A DNA stretch of 64,000 nucleotides from JAEUQQ01 sp963697285 (GCA_963697285.1 CAVONI010000012.1:992001-1056000); one strand, 5' to 3'. Counted from the first letter of the stretch, positions 46,690-56,954 are shown. Numbers and translations are program-made. The notes: generated from the letters alone by a model not told the origin.

Positions 46690-47553
46690 CTACCGCGCGT
46701 TGAAGGTGTCGCAGCTGTCGACGCGGCCGGTTTCGTAGCCGCGCGTGAACCAGGCCACGCGCTGCTGCGACGAACCGTGGGTGAAGTTCTCGGGCTGGAC
46801 GCGTCCGGTCGTGCGCTTCTGGAGGGTGTCGTCTCCGATCGCCGAGGCCGCGCGCAGGCCTTCTTCGATGTCGTCGGCGTCGAGGCGTCCGCGCTGCTTG
46901 AGCGAGTGGCCCCAGATGCCAGCGAAACAGTCGGCCTGCAACTCCATCAGCACCGACAGCTGGTTGGCCGCATCCGGGCGCTGCTGCTGCATCTGGCGGA
47001 TGCGCGGCTCGATCCCCATCAGGTTCTGGACGTGGTGCCCGATTTCGTGCGCGAGCACGTAGCCCTGCGCAAAGTCACCGGGGGCGCCGAAGCGACGGGA
47101 GAGTTCCTCGTAGAACGACAGGTCGATGTAGGCCTTCTGATCGCCGGGGCAGTAGAAGGGCCCCGTCGCTGCCTGGGCGAAGCCGCACGCCGAGTCGACC
47201 GCGTCGCGGAAGAGCACGAGCGTCAGCGGCCGGTAGTCGCCGGGCATGACGCGCATCCACACGTTGTCCTGGATGTCTTCGACCGAGTCGCTCACGAGCT
47301 TCGCCAGGCGCTGCTCCTCGGGCGATTCCTCGATCGGGCCCGAGGGCACGGACGCGCCGCTGCCCGCGTCGCCTGGCAGCCCACCTCCGCCGCCGACGAG
47401 AGAGAGAAAATCCTGCCCGGTCACCAGGCTGAGGACGAGGAGGAGCAGGAACCCGCCGATGCCGAGCGGTATCCCGCGCCCGCCCATCCGGCCCCGTGCA
47501 GGCTGTCCACGTCGATCTTCGATGTACTTGCCGGAACCTTCGTCGAGGCGCAT
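46690..47553 (-). CDS. YpfJ-type neutral zinc metallopeptidase
   Basis: This 287-residue membrane-anchored protein has a basic N terminus, one helix (about 27-45, IPLGIGGFLLLLVLSLV) and a periplasmic catalytic domain with YVLAHEIGHHVQNLMG (HEIGH zinc motif), MELQADCFAGIWGHS carrying the downstream metal ligands, and a conserved C-terminal TRGYETG. It belongs to the YpfJ (pfam04228) family of putative neutral zinc metallopeptidases, whose substrates are unknown. Convergent with the foldase gene. Confidence 0.92.
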   Translation of the reverse strand: MRLDEGSGKYIEDRRGQPARGRMGGRGIPLGIGGFLLLLVLSLVTGQDFLSLVGGGGGLPGDAGSGASVPSGPIEESPEEQRLAKLVSDSVEDIQDNVWMRVMPGDYRPLTLVLFRDAVDSACGFAQAATGPFYCPGDQKAYIDLSFYEELSRRFGAPGDFAQGYVLAHEIGHHVQNLMGIEPRIRQMQQQRPDAANQLSVLMELQADCFAGIWGHSLKQRGRLDADDIEEGLRAASAIGDDTLQKRTTGRVQPENFTHGSSQQRVAWFTRGYETGRVDSCDTFNAR

Positions 47554-47642
47554 GGGCTTCTCTCTCAGCTCAGGGGGTCTATCTCATTCTCTTCCGGACC
47601 TCGCTCCCCTGGCAACCGCGGCGGTGCTAGGATGCGGACAGC

Positions 47643-48101
47643 ATGACGACGTCATCGTCCTTCGTGTCTGTGGTCGTGGCGCTGGTGAGCCTCGTGACCG
47701 CGCCAGCGGCGTTCGCTGGTCAGCCGCCGGCCCGCACCTCGGCGATCGTCATTCGGGATGCGTGGGTGCGCACGCCCGCCCCATCCGTGCCGATGACGGC
47801 GGGGTACCTGACCGCCGAGAATCCCTCGTCGCAGGACGTGGTCATCGTCGCCGTCTCGTCGGTCGCGGGAACGATCGAGATGCACGAGATGCGTGACGAA
47901 AACGGCCGCGCGTCGATGCGGATGGTCGAGACGATCGTGATCCCGGCCCGGGGCACCGTGAAGCTGGCGCCTGGCGGCCTGCACCTGATGATCATGAACA
48001 TGCCGAAGCCGCTGGTCGCGGGCGACGAGGTTCGGCTGACGCTGACCATGCGCGACGGCACCGTGGCGGTGGCGCGCGCCGTGGTGAAGGCGGCGCCGTG
48101 A
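47643..48101 (+). CDS. Periplasmic copper chaperone PCu(A)C
   Basis: This 152-residue exported protein has a signal peptide (1-25, APAAFAG) and a cupredoxin-like domain. The copper ligands are laid out as H(M)X10MX21HXM: TIEMHEMRDENG with Met and His, then a Met in RMVETI and HLMIMNM. It delivers Cu(I) to the CuA site of cytochrome oxidase with SCO1. Its TGA overlaps the start of the SCO1 gene at 48098. No cox genes are in the window. Confidence 0.93.
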   Translation: MTTSSSFVSVVVALVSLVTAPAAFAGQPPARTSAIVIRDAWVRTPAPSVPMTAGYLTAENPSSQDVVIVAVSSVAGTIEMHEMRDENGRASMRMVETIVIPARGTVKLAPGGLHLMIMNMPKPLVAGDEVRLTLTMRDGTVAVARAVVKAAP

Positions 48102-48722
48102 CCGTGTGGCGTGCGGTGCTCGCGGGGGTGGTGGCAGGCGCCGCGTGCCTGGTGGTAGCGCTGCCGGCGTGCACGTCGGTGCCGTCACCCGGAAGCGGCA
48201 CGCAGACCAGTGGTGGCGCGGGGCTTGAACTGCAGCAGTTCGACTTCGGCGGCGATTTTGCGCTGGGCGCACCGCCACGGCGGTTCGTGCTGGCCGACCA
48301 TCGCGGCGAGGTGGTGCTGCTGTTCTTCGGCTACACGTTCTGCCCGGACATCTGTCCGAACACGCTCGGGACGCTGGCGCGCGCGCAGGGGTTGCTCGGC
48401 ACGGAACGTGACAGGTCGTTCGTGACTCTCGTCAGCGTGGATCCCGCGCGCGACACGCCCGAGCGCCTCGCCGAGTACGTCGAGCACTTCGGCATCCGCG
48501 GCATCGGTGTCACCGGCACCAAGGCCGAGATCGACGCCGTGGTGCAGCAATACAGCGCGTTCTACGAGATCCAGCCGTCGCCATCCGCGATGGGCTACAC
48601 CATCGACCACACCTCGCGCATCTTCCTGATCGACGCGCGCCGGCAAGGTGCGGTACCTGTTCCGCTCGACCGACCGCGCCGAAGACATCGCCACCGGGAT
48701 CCGCACCCTCCTGACCCCCTGA
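48098..48722 (+). CDS. SCO1/SenC copper-transfer thioredoxin-fold protein (one frameshift)
   Basis: This lipoprotein-like protein of about 207 residues has a lipobox near residue 25 (ALPACTS), then the SCO fold: FGYTFCPDICPNTL with the CxxxC copper site, VSVDPARDTPERLAEY, and the metal histidine in YTIDHTSRIFLID. The frame changes near 48643: deletion of one base restores GKVRYLFRSTDRAEDIATGI ending at 48722. Length is 3n+1. It acts with PCu(A)C, encoded immediately upstream with overlapping codons. Confidence 0.88.
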
Positions 48723-48761
48723 GTTGTCGTTTCCCCCCGGTCGCCACCCGATCCCCAGCCA

Positions 48762-48858
48762 ATTGGGGTCAGACCCCAATTCAGCCCTCGAATGCCCCAG
48801 TCGCCGGCCAATCGCTGATTCTGAGTTGAAAACGCCGGAATGGGGTCAGACCCCAATG
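48762..48858. repeat. Two GGGGTCAGACCCC palindromes flanking a 60-bp spacer
   Basis: ATTGGGGTCAGACCCCAAT (48762-48780) and TGGGGTCAGACCCCA (48841-48855) are near-identical palindromes separated by about 60 bases, in the gap after SCO1 and before the leftward lipoprotein stop. The core matches RAYT/REP-type palindromes known from other genomes. No transposase is nearby. Confidence 0.7.
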
Positions 48859-48881
48859 CACGCGGGGAGGCGGTGCGACAA

Positions 48882-49805
48882 CTAGCGGTTGCGGTTGGGG
48901 TTGCACGTCATGTCGAGGCCGATGCGACGCGAGCGGAGGGTATCGCCGTCGATCCAGACGGCGACAATGCCACCCGGGACGCGGGTCAGGGCCGGGTACA
49001 TGATATCGGCGCGCGGGACCACGGTCGTCGGCGCGTCGAACTCCGAGGTGGTGGCGTCCTTGCCCTGCCAGTCGACGGCGTAGCGGCGCAGCACCATCGC
49101 CTCGCCGCCGTCGGTGCGCTCACGCCAGACCATGGCTAGCGCGCCGTGCTCGTCGAGCGTCAGTGGCGGGATCCCCTCGCCCACCACCGTGGCAGGCCGC
49201 GCAGTTGTCTGCACCCCCACGTATCGCAACAGCGGTGGCGGCAACAGCGCCAGCGTGCCGCGGCTGGCAGCACTCGTGGACTCCCAGGGTGCGGGAAACA
49301 CGTCGGGCTCCCTCACATCGGATGACGCCGGCACGCCGAACGTGCGCCCGCCATCGCGGGATCGGACGACCGTCGCCGACCGGGCATCGCCGACACGGCA
49401 CCACACCTCCACGCGACTGTCGGGTTGCCCGTCGTTGCTGGGCATCGACAGGTCGAAGGGCGCGTGTACGGCCACGGCAAGGATCTGCACGCCCTCCGCC
49501 GGCACGGTGGCAATCGTCTGCGTCTGGAACGATCGCCCTGCATCCGGGCTCACCGAGACGCGGACGTCACCATCGCGATGCTGCCAGGCGACGGCGAGCG
49601 TCTGTCCCCAGGCATCCACCGAGGGTGCGACACGCGCCTCGACGCCAGTCGCCACCTCCAGCGGCGCCGCCGGCCCCAGCGGCAGCACTGCAGAGACCGG
49701 GCCCACCGCACGATGTGGAGACGAGGGCGGCGCGGCGCGATTGCAGGCGGTGCTGCATCCCGCGACCACGCCCAGGCACGACAGCAGCGCGCACAGCCGA
49801 ATCAT
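48882..49805 (-). CDS. Predicted lipoprotein with BNR/Asp-box repeats
   Basis: This 307-residue protein has an N-terminal lipobox (CLGVVAGC at about residue 16). The chain contains Asp-box-type turns (SPDAGRSF, SRDGGRTF) separated by about 70 residues, and long strands such as QTLAVAWQHRDGDVRVSVS. This suggests a beta-propeller like a sialidase or VPS10 repeat, without the catalytic residues of sialidases being evident. Function is unknown. The chosen start is ATG 49805. It lies 25 bases downstream of hypB in the same direction. Confidence 0.65.
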   Translation of the reverse strand: MIRLCALLSCLGVVAGCSTACNRAAPPSSPHRAVGPVSAVLPLGPAAPLEVATGVEARVAPSVDAWGQTLAVAWQHRDGDVRVSVSPDAGRSFQTQTIATVPAEGVQILAVAVHAPFDLSMPSNDGQPDSRVEVWCRVGDARSATVVRSRDGGRTFGVPASSDVREPDVFPAPWESTSAASRGTLALLPPPLLRYVGVQTTARPATVVGEGIPPLTLDEHGALAMVWRERTDGGEAMVLRRYAVDWQGKDATTSEFDAPTTVVPRADIMYPALTRVPGGIVAVWIDGDTLRSRRIGLDMTCNPNRNR

Positions 49806-49830
49806 GGGCGATCCCCCGGGAACGTCAGAG

Positions 49831-50509
49831 CTACCTCGCGGCACCCGCGCGGCCGCGGGCGCGCTCGTCGATCCACGCCATCCACTCGTCCATGCCGGCG
49901 CTCGACTTGGCCGACGAGCGGATGATGGGCAGCCCGGGCCGCACAGAGTGGATGCTGGCCACCGCTGCCTGAAGGTCGAACTCGCAGGCCTCGGCGAGAT
50001 CCCACTTCGTGATGACCGCCACGTCGGCCGAGTTGAAGATGGTCGGATACTTGAGCGGCTTGTCTTCGCCCTCGGTCACCGAGAGCAGCACGACGCGGTG
50101 GTGTTCGCCGAGGTCGTAGCTCGACGGACACACGAGGTTGCCGACGTTCTCGATGAACAACACCTCGAGCGGCGCCGACCTGCCACGCATCCAGGTGCTG
50201 CCCGATCATCTCGGCCTCGAGGTGACAGCGCCCGTGCGTGTTGATCTGCCTGACAGGCGCCCCGCTGGCGGCCAGGCGCCGTGCATCGTTGTCGGTCTCG
50301 AGGTCGCCGACCAGCGCCCCGACGCGTCGTCCGGCATCGACCAGCCGGCGCATGGTGCGCTCGAGCAGCAGCGTCTTGCCGCTGCCGGGGCTCGACACGA
50401 GGTTGATGACCAGCGTCCCCGAGGCGCTGAACCGCTCGCGCAAGGCGCGCGCGAGCTGGTCGTTCTTGTTGAGGACTCCCTGGCGCAGTTCGACGATGCG
50501 AGTGGACAT
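49831..50509 (-). CDS. hypB: Hydrogenase nickel-incorporation GTPase HypB (one frameshift)
   Basis: This GTPase of about 226 residues inserts nickel into [NiFe] hydrogenase. It has the P-loop SSPGSGKT, GDLETDNDARRL, the metal-binding region INTHGRCHLEAEMI, LFIENVGNLVCPSSYDLGE and ITKWDLAEACEFD. It lacks the N-terminal His-rich nickel-storage segment. The frame changes near 50185, where one extra base near GTCGGCGCC splits WQ from APLEVLFIE. Length is 3n+1. It begins three bases after the hypA stop codon. Confidence 0.92.
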
Positions 50510-50512
50510 GCT

Positions 50513-50890
50513 TCAGGACTCCGGCGTCGCCTCTGGCGGAGGCGGATCCTCGACCTCGAGCGCCTCGATCTCGAGTTGGCGTCCACCGCGTACATCGGCG
50601 CTCGGCGTGCCACACACGGGACACGCGAAGTGCTGGACGTCTGGCAACTCGACATCACGATCGCAGGTGAGGCAGTGGATGGCAACCGGCACCGCGCGGA
50701 TCTCGAGGCGCGACCCGGCCAGCGCCGTCCCCTCGGTCGCGATGTCGTACGAGAACAACAGGGCATCGCCCGACACGCCCGACAGCGCGCCGATGGCCAC
50801 CCGCACCGCGACCACACGCCCCGTTCCCAGGCGCTCGGCGGCCTGCGCGGCCTGCGAGACGATGCTGTGGGCGATCGAGAGTTCGTGCAC
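50513..50890 (-). CDS. hypA: Hydrogenase nickel metallochaperone HypA
   Basis: This 125-residue protein opens with the nickel-binding MHELSIAHSIV and has the structural zinc site HCLTCDRDVELPDV ... FACPVCG (two CxxC). It hands nickel to hydrogenase with HypB. The start is GTG at 50890, which yields the conserved MHE. It is coupled to hypB downstream and is divergent from hypF. A 180-base gap with a direct repeat GACAAGGAGCAC (51020-51043) separates it from hypF. Confidence 0.95.
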   Translation of the reverse strand: MHELSIAHSIVSQAAQAAERLGTGRVVAVRVAIGALSGVSGDALLFSYDIATEGTALAGSRLEIRAVPVAIHCLTCDRDVELPDVQHFACPVCGTPSADVRGGRQLEIEALEVEDPPPPEATPES

Positions 50891-51071
50891 GGCGCTACTT
50901 CAGCGTACGTGGGCGGCACTTGGCAATCGAGCAGTCGCACACAGCCCGCCACCCCGCCGCGGAAGCGCATCGGTGGCTCGCGGTGCATCGCGACGGGCAC
51001 CGACGTCCAGCGGCCGCGCGACAAGGAGCACGACAAGGAGCACCTCCCCACGCCGTGGCCGTGCCCGTACA

Positions 51072-53411
51072 ATGCACGCCGTGCCCTCGTCTGACACCAC
51101 CCGCCGGCTCGTGGTGATCCGCGGCATCGTGCAGGGCGTCGGCTTCAGGCCGTTCGTGCACGGGCTCGCGCAGCGCCTGTCGTTGTCGGGATCGATCCGC
51201 AACGTCGGCGGAGGCGTGCGGATAGAGATCGAGGGGGCCAGCGATCGGGTCGCGTCGTTCGTGCAGCGCGTGCGGGCCGACGCGCCCCCGCTCGCGGTCA
51301 TCGAGCAGGTCGAGGTCTCCGCGATGACCGCAACCGGCGCGCACGGGCCGTTCCTCATCCTCGAGAGCGACGCCCCCTCTGACCTGCTCACGCCGGTGTC
51401 GCCGGATGTGGCGACGTGCGACGACTGCCTCGCCGACGTGCACGACTCCGCCAACAGGCGCTACCGGTATCCGTTCACCAACTGCACGAACTGCGGACCA
51501 CGCTTCACGATCGTCCGCGACGTGCCCTACGACCGGCCGTCGACGACGATGGCTGCCTTCGCCATGTGCCCCGAGTGCGCGCGCGAGTACGGCGATCCGC
51601 GCGACCGACGTTTCCACGCGCAGCCGAACGCCTGCTGGGCCTGCGGGCCGTCACTCACGTGCGTCGATCCGCAACGCGGCGCCGATGCCACGGTGCGCGG
51701 AGATGCCGCGATTGCCGCGGTGCGCGAGGCGATTGCCGACGGGCGTGTCGCCGCGATCAAGGGCATCGGGGGGTTCCACCTCGCGTGCGACGCCACGAGC
51801 GAGCCGGCGGTCGGGCGGCTGCGCGAACGGAAGGGCCGTGGCGACAAGCCCTTCGCCTGCATGGCCGCCTCGCTCGAGATCGTGGCGCGGCATGCCCACG
51901 TCGCACCCGGGGATGCGCGCCTGCTTGCCGGACGCGAGCGTCCCATCGTCCTCTTGCGCGCGCGCGAGGATGCCGCGGGCGCACTCGCCGCGTCGGTGGC
52001 GCCGCGGCAGTCGTCGCTCGGGTTCATGCTCCCCTACACGCCGTTGCACGCCCTGCTGCTGGGCGACACGCCGTGGGTCATGACGTCGGGCAACCGGTCA
52101 GAGGAACCGATCGCGCGCACCAATGACGAGGCGCTCGAGCGCCTCCGCGACATCGCCGACGTGTTCCTGCTGCACGATCGCGACATCCACGTGACATGCG
52201 ACGACTCGGTCGTGCGCTCCGTGGGCAGCGGCACGATTCCCCTGCGCCGCTCGCGCGGCTACGCGCCGTTCCCGGTACGCCTCGCGCGCGAGGTCGAGCC
52301 CGTGGTGGCCGTCGGCGGCGAGTTGAAGGCGACGTGCTGCGTCACGCGTGACGACGCAGCCATCCTGAGCCAGCACGTGGGCGACATGGCGAACCTCGAG
52401 ACGCTGGCGGCGTTCGAACAGATCGTCGATCACATGTGCGCGCTGTTCCGTGTCGCGCCGCGCGCCATCGCGTGCGACATGCATCCCGGGTACATCTCGA
52501 CGCAGTGGGCCGAGCGGCGCGCGGCACGCGACGGCCTGCCGCTCATCCGCGTGCAGCATCATCACGCGCACGCCGCCGCCGTCATGGCCGAGCACCAGCA
52601 TCGCGGTGACACGCCCGTGATCGCGCTCGCCTACGACGGCACGGGCTACGGATCCGACGGCACGATCTGGGGTGGCGAGGTGCTCGTGGCCGACTACGCC
52701 GGCTTCGAACGCGTCGCGCACCTCGCACCCGTCGGCCTGCCGGGCGGCGACAGCGCCATCAGGCACCCGGCGAGGATTGCCCTTTCGCACCTGCACGCCT
52801 CAGGCATCGCGTGGGACGAGGACCTTTTTCCGGTGCAGGCCTGCACCGCGGCCCAGCGACGGGTGCTGGCGCAGCAGTGCGCGACGGGGTTCCAGGTGGT
52901 GCCGACCACGAGCATGGGCCGGCTCTTCGACGCCGTCGCTGCACTGCTCGGCCTGAGCCCCACGGCGAGCTACGAGGGCCAGGCGGCCATGGAGCTCGAG
53001 GCGCTCGCCGACAGGGCTGGTTCGCCTGCGAGTCGCGGCGGCCTGCGAATGAGCGTGTCGGCGGGATGGCCGTGCGTGATCGACCCCACCCCCGTCCTGC
53101 GCGGGATCGTCGATGGGCTTCGCGCAGGAACGCCGCGGCAGGACCTCGCGGCGGCCTTCCACGATGCCGTGTCCCAGGCGAGCGTGGACGTCTGCGTGGC
53201 CGTGCGACGCGCGCGGGGCATCTCGGACGTGGCCCTGTCGGGCGGGGTGTTTCAGAACGCCCGGTTGCTGCTGGCCGCCTCGGCGGCGTTGACGGCCGCC
53301 GGTTTCCGCGTGCTGACCCATCACCGCGTGCCGCCGAACGATGGCGGGCTGGCGCTCGGCCAGGCGGCCATTGCGACGCTCGGCCGTGGCTCGGGCTCGC
53401 CGCGAGACTGA
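51072..53411 (+). CDS. hypF: Carbamoyltransferase HypF
   Basis: This 779-residue enzyme builds the carbamoyl/cyano ligand of the hydrogenase iron. Domains in order: acylphosphatase (VIRGIVQGVGFRPFVHGLAQ), two zinc fingers (CDDCLADV, NCTNCGPRF, MCPECAREYG, ACWACGP), YrdC-like carbamoyl-AMP domain (AIKGIGGFHLACDA, RERPIVLLRA), and a Kae1-like domain with HHHAHAAAVMAEH, IALAYDGTGYGSDG and ALSGGVFQNARL. Start ATG at 51072. The usual partners hypC, hypD and hypE are not downstream; a truncated receptor begins within 100 bases. Confidence 0.95.
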   Translation: MHAVPSSDTTRRLVVIRGIVQGVGFRPFVHGLAQRLSLSGSIRNVGGGVRIEIEGASDRVASFVQRVRADAPPLAVIEQVEVSAMTATGAHGPFLILESDAPSDLLTPVSPDVATCDDCLADVHDSANRRYRYPFTNCTNCGPRFTIVRDVPYDRPSTTMAAFAMCPECAREYGDPRDRRFHAQPNACWACGPSLTCVDPQRGADATVRGDAAIAAVREAIADGRVAAIKGIGGFHLACDATSEPAVGRLRERKGRGDKPFACMAASLEIVARHAHVAPGDARLLAGRERPIVLLRAREDAAGALAASVAPRQSSLGFMLPYTPLHALLLGDTPWVMTSGNRSEEPIARTNDEALERLRDIADVFLLHDRDIHVTCDDSVVRSVGSGTIPLRRSRGYAPFPVRLAREVEPVVAVGGELKATCCVTRDDAAILSQHVGDMANLETLAAFEQIVDHMCALFRVAPRAIACDMHPGYISTQWAERRAARDGLPLIRVQHHHAHAAAVMAEHQHRGDTPVIALAYDGTGYGSDGTIWGGEVLVADYAGFERVAHLAPVGLPGGDSAIRHPARIALSHLHASGIAWDEDLFPVQACTAAQRRVLAQQCATGFQVVPTTSMGRLFDAVAALLGLSPTASYEGQAAMELEALADRAGSPASRGGLRMSVSAGWPCVIDPTPVLRGIVDGLRAGTPRQDLAAAFHDAVSQASVDVCVAVRRARGISDVALSGGVFQNARLLLAASAALTAAGFRVLTHHRVPPNDGGLALGQAAIATLGRGSGSPRD

Positions 53412-53503
53412 ACGTCCGCAGCCAGGCTGGCCAGACAGTCCTCGGCATGCAGCGTGGCATAACCGCCCGCGCTGAACAACCGTTCAGTGACAGTTCGCGC
53501 GCG

Positions 53504-56100
53504 TCGAAGGAAATCGGCGGCAACATCACGAGCGAGACGCTGGTCAAGCTGCCGAGCGTGAACGGCAACTTCATCGGCTTCGTCGGCCTCCTGCCTGGCA
53601 TCGTGCCGTCGGTGAGCACCGAGTCCTTCGGCAGCGACTCGATTTCGGTCAACGGGCAAGACCCGCGCAACAACAACTACATGCTCGACGGCGGCAACAA
53701 CAACGACGACGTCATCGGCCAGCGGGCAGGCACTCAGGCTCGTACTCCATCGAGGCGATCCAGGAGTTCCAGGTCATCACGGGCCAGTACGACGCCCAGT
53801 ACGGACGCACGTCGGGTGCGGTGGTCAATGCGGTCACGAAGGCCGGCACGAACCAGTTCCGCGGCGTCGCCTTCGGGTTCTTCCAGGACGGCAGCCTCAC
53901 GACGACCGACTACTTCTCGAAGAAGAAGGGCCTGGCCAAGCCCGACACGCAGTACCAGCGATGGGGCGGCACGTTTGGCGGGCCAATCATCAGGGACAAG
54001 ATTCACTTCTTCGGCAGCCTCGAGCGGTTCGCGATCGACCGGCCCAACACCATCAACATCCCCGCGCGGCCCGACCTGGCCGGCACGCAGGTGACCAAGG
54101 ACCGTGTCTGGAACACGGTGATTCGCGGCGATCACCAGGTCAACAACTCGATGACCTACAGCGTCCGATGGCTGCGCGAGGCCTCTCCGCAGGTCAACCA
54201 GATCATCCCGACCGGCACGCAGGCGGCTGCGCCGGCGGCCGCGCGCGAGGAGGCAGACGTCGACCAGACGGTGTCGGCGAACCTGAACCTGGTCATGTCG
54301 AACACGCGGGTGAGCACGTTCCGCGTGACGTGGACCCGCGAGAACGTCGCGTTCGCCAACGAGTGCTTCAACTCGAACAACCGTGACTTCACGAAGTGCC
54401 CGGTGACGCTCGCGTACCAGGACTACATCGATCAGCAGGACAACACGGCCCAGGCCCGCATCAACGACGGCATCCAGCTCGAAGAGACGCTGGCGTGGTT
54501 CCTGCCGGGGCACAAGGGTGACCATGACCTCAAGGTCGGGGTGCAGTACCGGTACTCGGGCGCAGACAACGAGAACCAGGGCAACCTGAACGGCACCTTC
54601 TCGTTTGGCCGCAACAACGTCCCGTTCAACGCGGCGGTTGCGTCCACCTATCCGGATCGCCTGACGATCCGCGTTGGCGGCGCGAGCACGTTCTACGAGA
54701 AGGCGCACTACATCTCGGCGTTCGCCCAGGACAAGTGGCGGATGGGATCCCGGGTCACCTTGAACCTCGGCCTGCGCTACGACGTCGAGGTGATCCCGAT
54801 CGAGGAGGTCGACGATCCGCTCGTGGACGAGTATCCGTCCGACCGCAACAACCTCGCGCCGCGCCTCGGGATGACGTACGACATGGGGCGCAACGGTGTC
54901 ATCCGCTTCGGTGCGGGCCGGTTCTTCGACAAGACGAACTTCGAGATCATCACGCGGGCTCTACACGGGCACGCCCTACACGAGCTCGTTCATCGTGAAC
55001 TTCCCCACGGCGGCGGCCGACAACGGTCCGCGCACCGGCCAGTTCCCGACGGATCCCTTCCTCGTCAACGGTCCCGTGCTCAACACGACCCTGCTGAACC
55101 AGCTCTATCCGGGCGGCCAGTTGCTGCGGAATACCGGGGCCACGTGGGACAACCCCGATCGACGCACCCCGTACACCGACGAGATCACCATCGGGTACGA
55201 GCGGCAGCTCGCTGCAGACATGACCGTCAGCGCCGACTTCGTCCACTCGCGCGGCCGTGACCTGCTGATGGCCTTCAACCTCAACCCGCAGGTGCGCTCG
55301 GTGCCAGTCGTCTCGCAGTCGACGCTGGTGCGCGTGGGCAGCGCGACGCTGACCGCAGCCACGGCGGAACTTGCACAGAAGTATCCGGGATTCACGCCCT
55401 TCACCACGAACGTCACGCAGTTCGTCAACGTCGGCGAACTCGACTACAGCGCCCTGATGATGCAACTCAAGAAACGCTTCAGCCACAACTACAGCGCGCA
55501 GGTGTCGTACACGTTCGCCAAGTCGCGGGGCAACACCTCGGGCAACGGCGCGCCGCTCAGCAACTTCCAGGTGCGCGACGACATGCACCTCGAGCGGAAC
55601 GAAGGGCCCACCGACTTCGACAACCGCCATAACTTCACGGTCAGCGGCACCGCCCTCGTGCCGAAGACTGGTGGCCTCAATGTCAGCTGGGTCGCGCGTG
55701 CGCTCAGCGGGAGGCCCTTCAGCCTCACCAACGCCAACATCGACCCCGACCTGAACGGCATCCTGGCCGAGCCGCTCCCGGCCGCGAGCTACGAGGGCGT
55801 CGGCGCAGACGCGTATGCGGTGAAGAACTACAAGGCCGAGCGAAACGGCGCGTACGGACCGGGCTTCGTCGCGCTCGACATGCGCTTCGGCTACGCGTTC
55901 CCGCTGGGGAGCCGCCGGCGCCTCGAGGTGTCAGCCGACATCTTCAACCTCACGAACCGGACGAACTTCCTCAACCCCACCGGCAACCAGGCCTCGCCGC
56001 AGTTCCTGTTGCTGACGGCGTACAGCCGTGGTGGCACCGTGCGCGTGAGCCGTGCGATGGGTGCCTCGCGGCACACCGCGGCGCATCCGGCTTGCGCCAA
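53504..56100 (+). pseudogene. TonB-dependent receptor lacking its N terminus (frameshifted)
   Basis: The visible sequence begins inside the plug domain (SKEIGGNITSETLVKLPSVN, then NGQDPRNNNYMLDGGNNND) and continues through VVNAVTKAGTNQFRGVAFGF into a long Oar-like barrel. The signal peptide and CarboxypepD_reg domain expected upstream are absent, and no start codon fits. Frame changes occur near 53735 and 54957. The expected aromatic C terminus is not seen; the last recognisable strands are about QFLLLTAYSRGGTV near 56040. It is either a decayed or recombined copy or a misassembled junction. Boundaries are approximate. Confidence 0.8.
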
Positions 56101-56174
56101 CGGCCGGACCGGCGAGATACTCCGGCACTCACACGCTGTTTGTGCCCGCATACGCCGGGCCCCACGGAGGTTCC

Positions 56175-56876
56175 ATGCGATCGAAGTTCGTCGGTGCGGT
56201 CTGTCTCGCCTTGCTCTGTCTCGGGGTGTCGGGAGTTCCCGCGTACGCACAAGCGGCGGTCGCGGTCGCCGAACGCACGCAGCGTTTCGCGGCCGACTTC
56301 AAGCGGTTCGACGACGAGGATCGGCGCGCGAGGCCGGCAGACGGCGGCATCGTGTTCGTGGGCAGCTCGTCGATCAGGCTGTGGACGTCGCTGGCCGATG
56401 ACTTCCCCGGCGCCCCCGTCCTGAATCGCGGGTTCGGCGGCTCGCAGATGGACGACGTCGTCGCCTTCGCCGACCGCACCGTGCTCGCGTACAAGCCGAA
56501 ACTGGTCGTGGTCTACGCGGGCGACAACGATCTCGGTGGCGGCGCGAAGACCCCGAAACGGGTGGCCGACGATGCGGCGGCGTTCGTGAAGGTGGTCCAC
56601 GCGGCGCTGCCGGCGACCCGCATTGCGTTCATCTCGGTGAAGCCGAGCCTGCTGCGCTGGTCGGTCGTCGACAAGATGCACGAGGCCAACGCGCTGCTCA
56701 AGGCGATGGCCGACGCGGATCCCCTGGTCGACTACATCGACGTGATGACGCCGATGCTCGTCCCCGACGGGCGGCCGCAACCCGGTCACTTCGTCGAGGA
56801 CGGCCTCCACATGACGCCCGCCGGGTATGCCATCTGGAAGACGGCGGTGGCGCCGACGATCGCCGCGTTTCGCTGA
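56175..56876 (+). CDS. Secreted SGNH/GDSL hydrolase
   Basis: This 233-residue exported esterase/lipase has a signal peptide to about residue 25 (VPAYAQ). The SGNH blocks are visible: block I VFVGSSSIRLW with the nucleophilic serine, block II NRGFGGSQMDDV, block III YAGDNDLGG and block V VEDGLHMTPAGYAIW with the catalytic Asp/His pair. Family members deacylate lipids or carbohydrates; the substrate is unknown. Start ATG at 56175 has GGAGG four bases upstream. Confidence 0.92.
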   Translation: MRSKFVGAVCLALLCLGVSGVPAYAQAAVAVAERTQRFAADFKRFDDEDRRARPADGGIVFVGSSSIRLWTSLADDFPGAPVLNRGFGGSQMDDVVAFADRTVLAYKPKLVVVYAGDNDLGGGAKTPKRVADDAAAFVKVVHAALPATRIAFISVKPSLLRWSVVDKMHEANALLKAMADADPLVDYIDVMTPMLVPDGRPQPGHFVEDGLHMTPAGYAIWKTAVAPTIAAFR

Positions 56877-56954
56877 CGACCGCTCGCGGGCCGCGCCCCA
56901 TGCTCCTCACTGGCGCGTGATACCGTTACCGCGCCGCGCATCCCGAGGACCTGA

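Noticed and set aside
53412..53503. On the minus strand, a stretch (VTERLFSAGGYATLHAEDCL) resembling a FixJ-type receiver
   Set aside because: The similarity covers only about 25 residues with gaps and no phospho-acceptor aspartate, so it is too weak to call a gene fragment.
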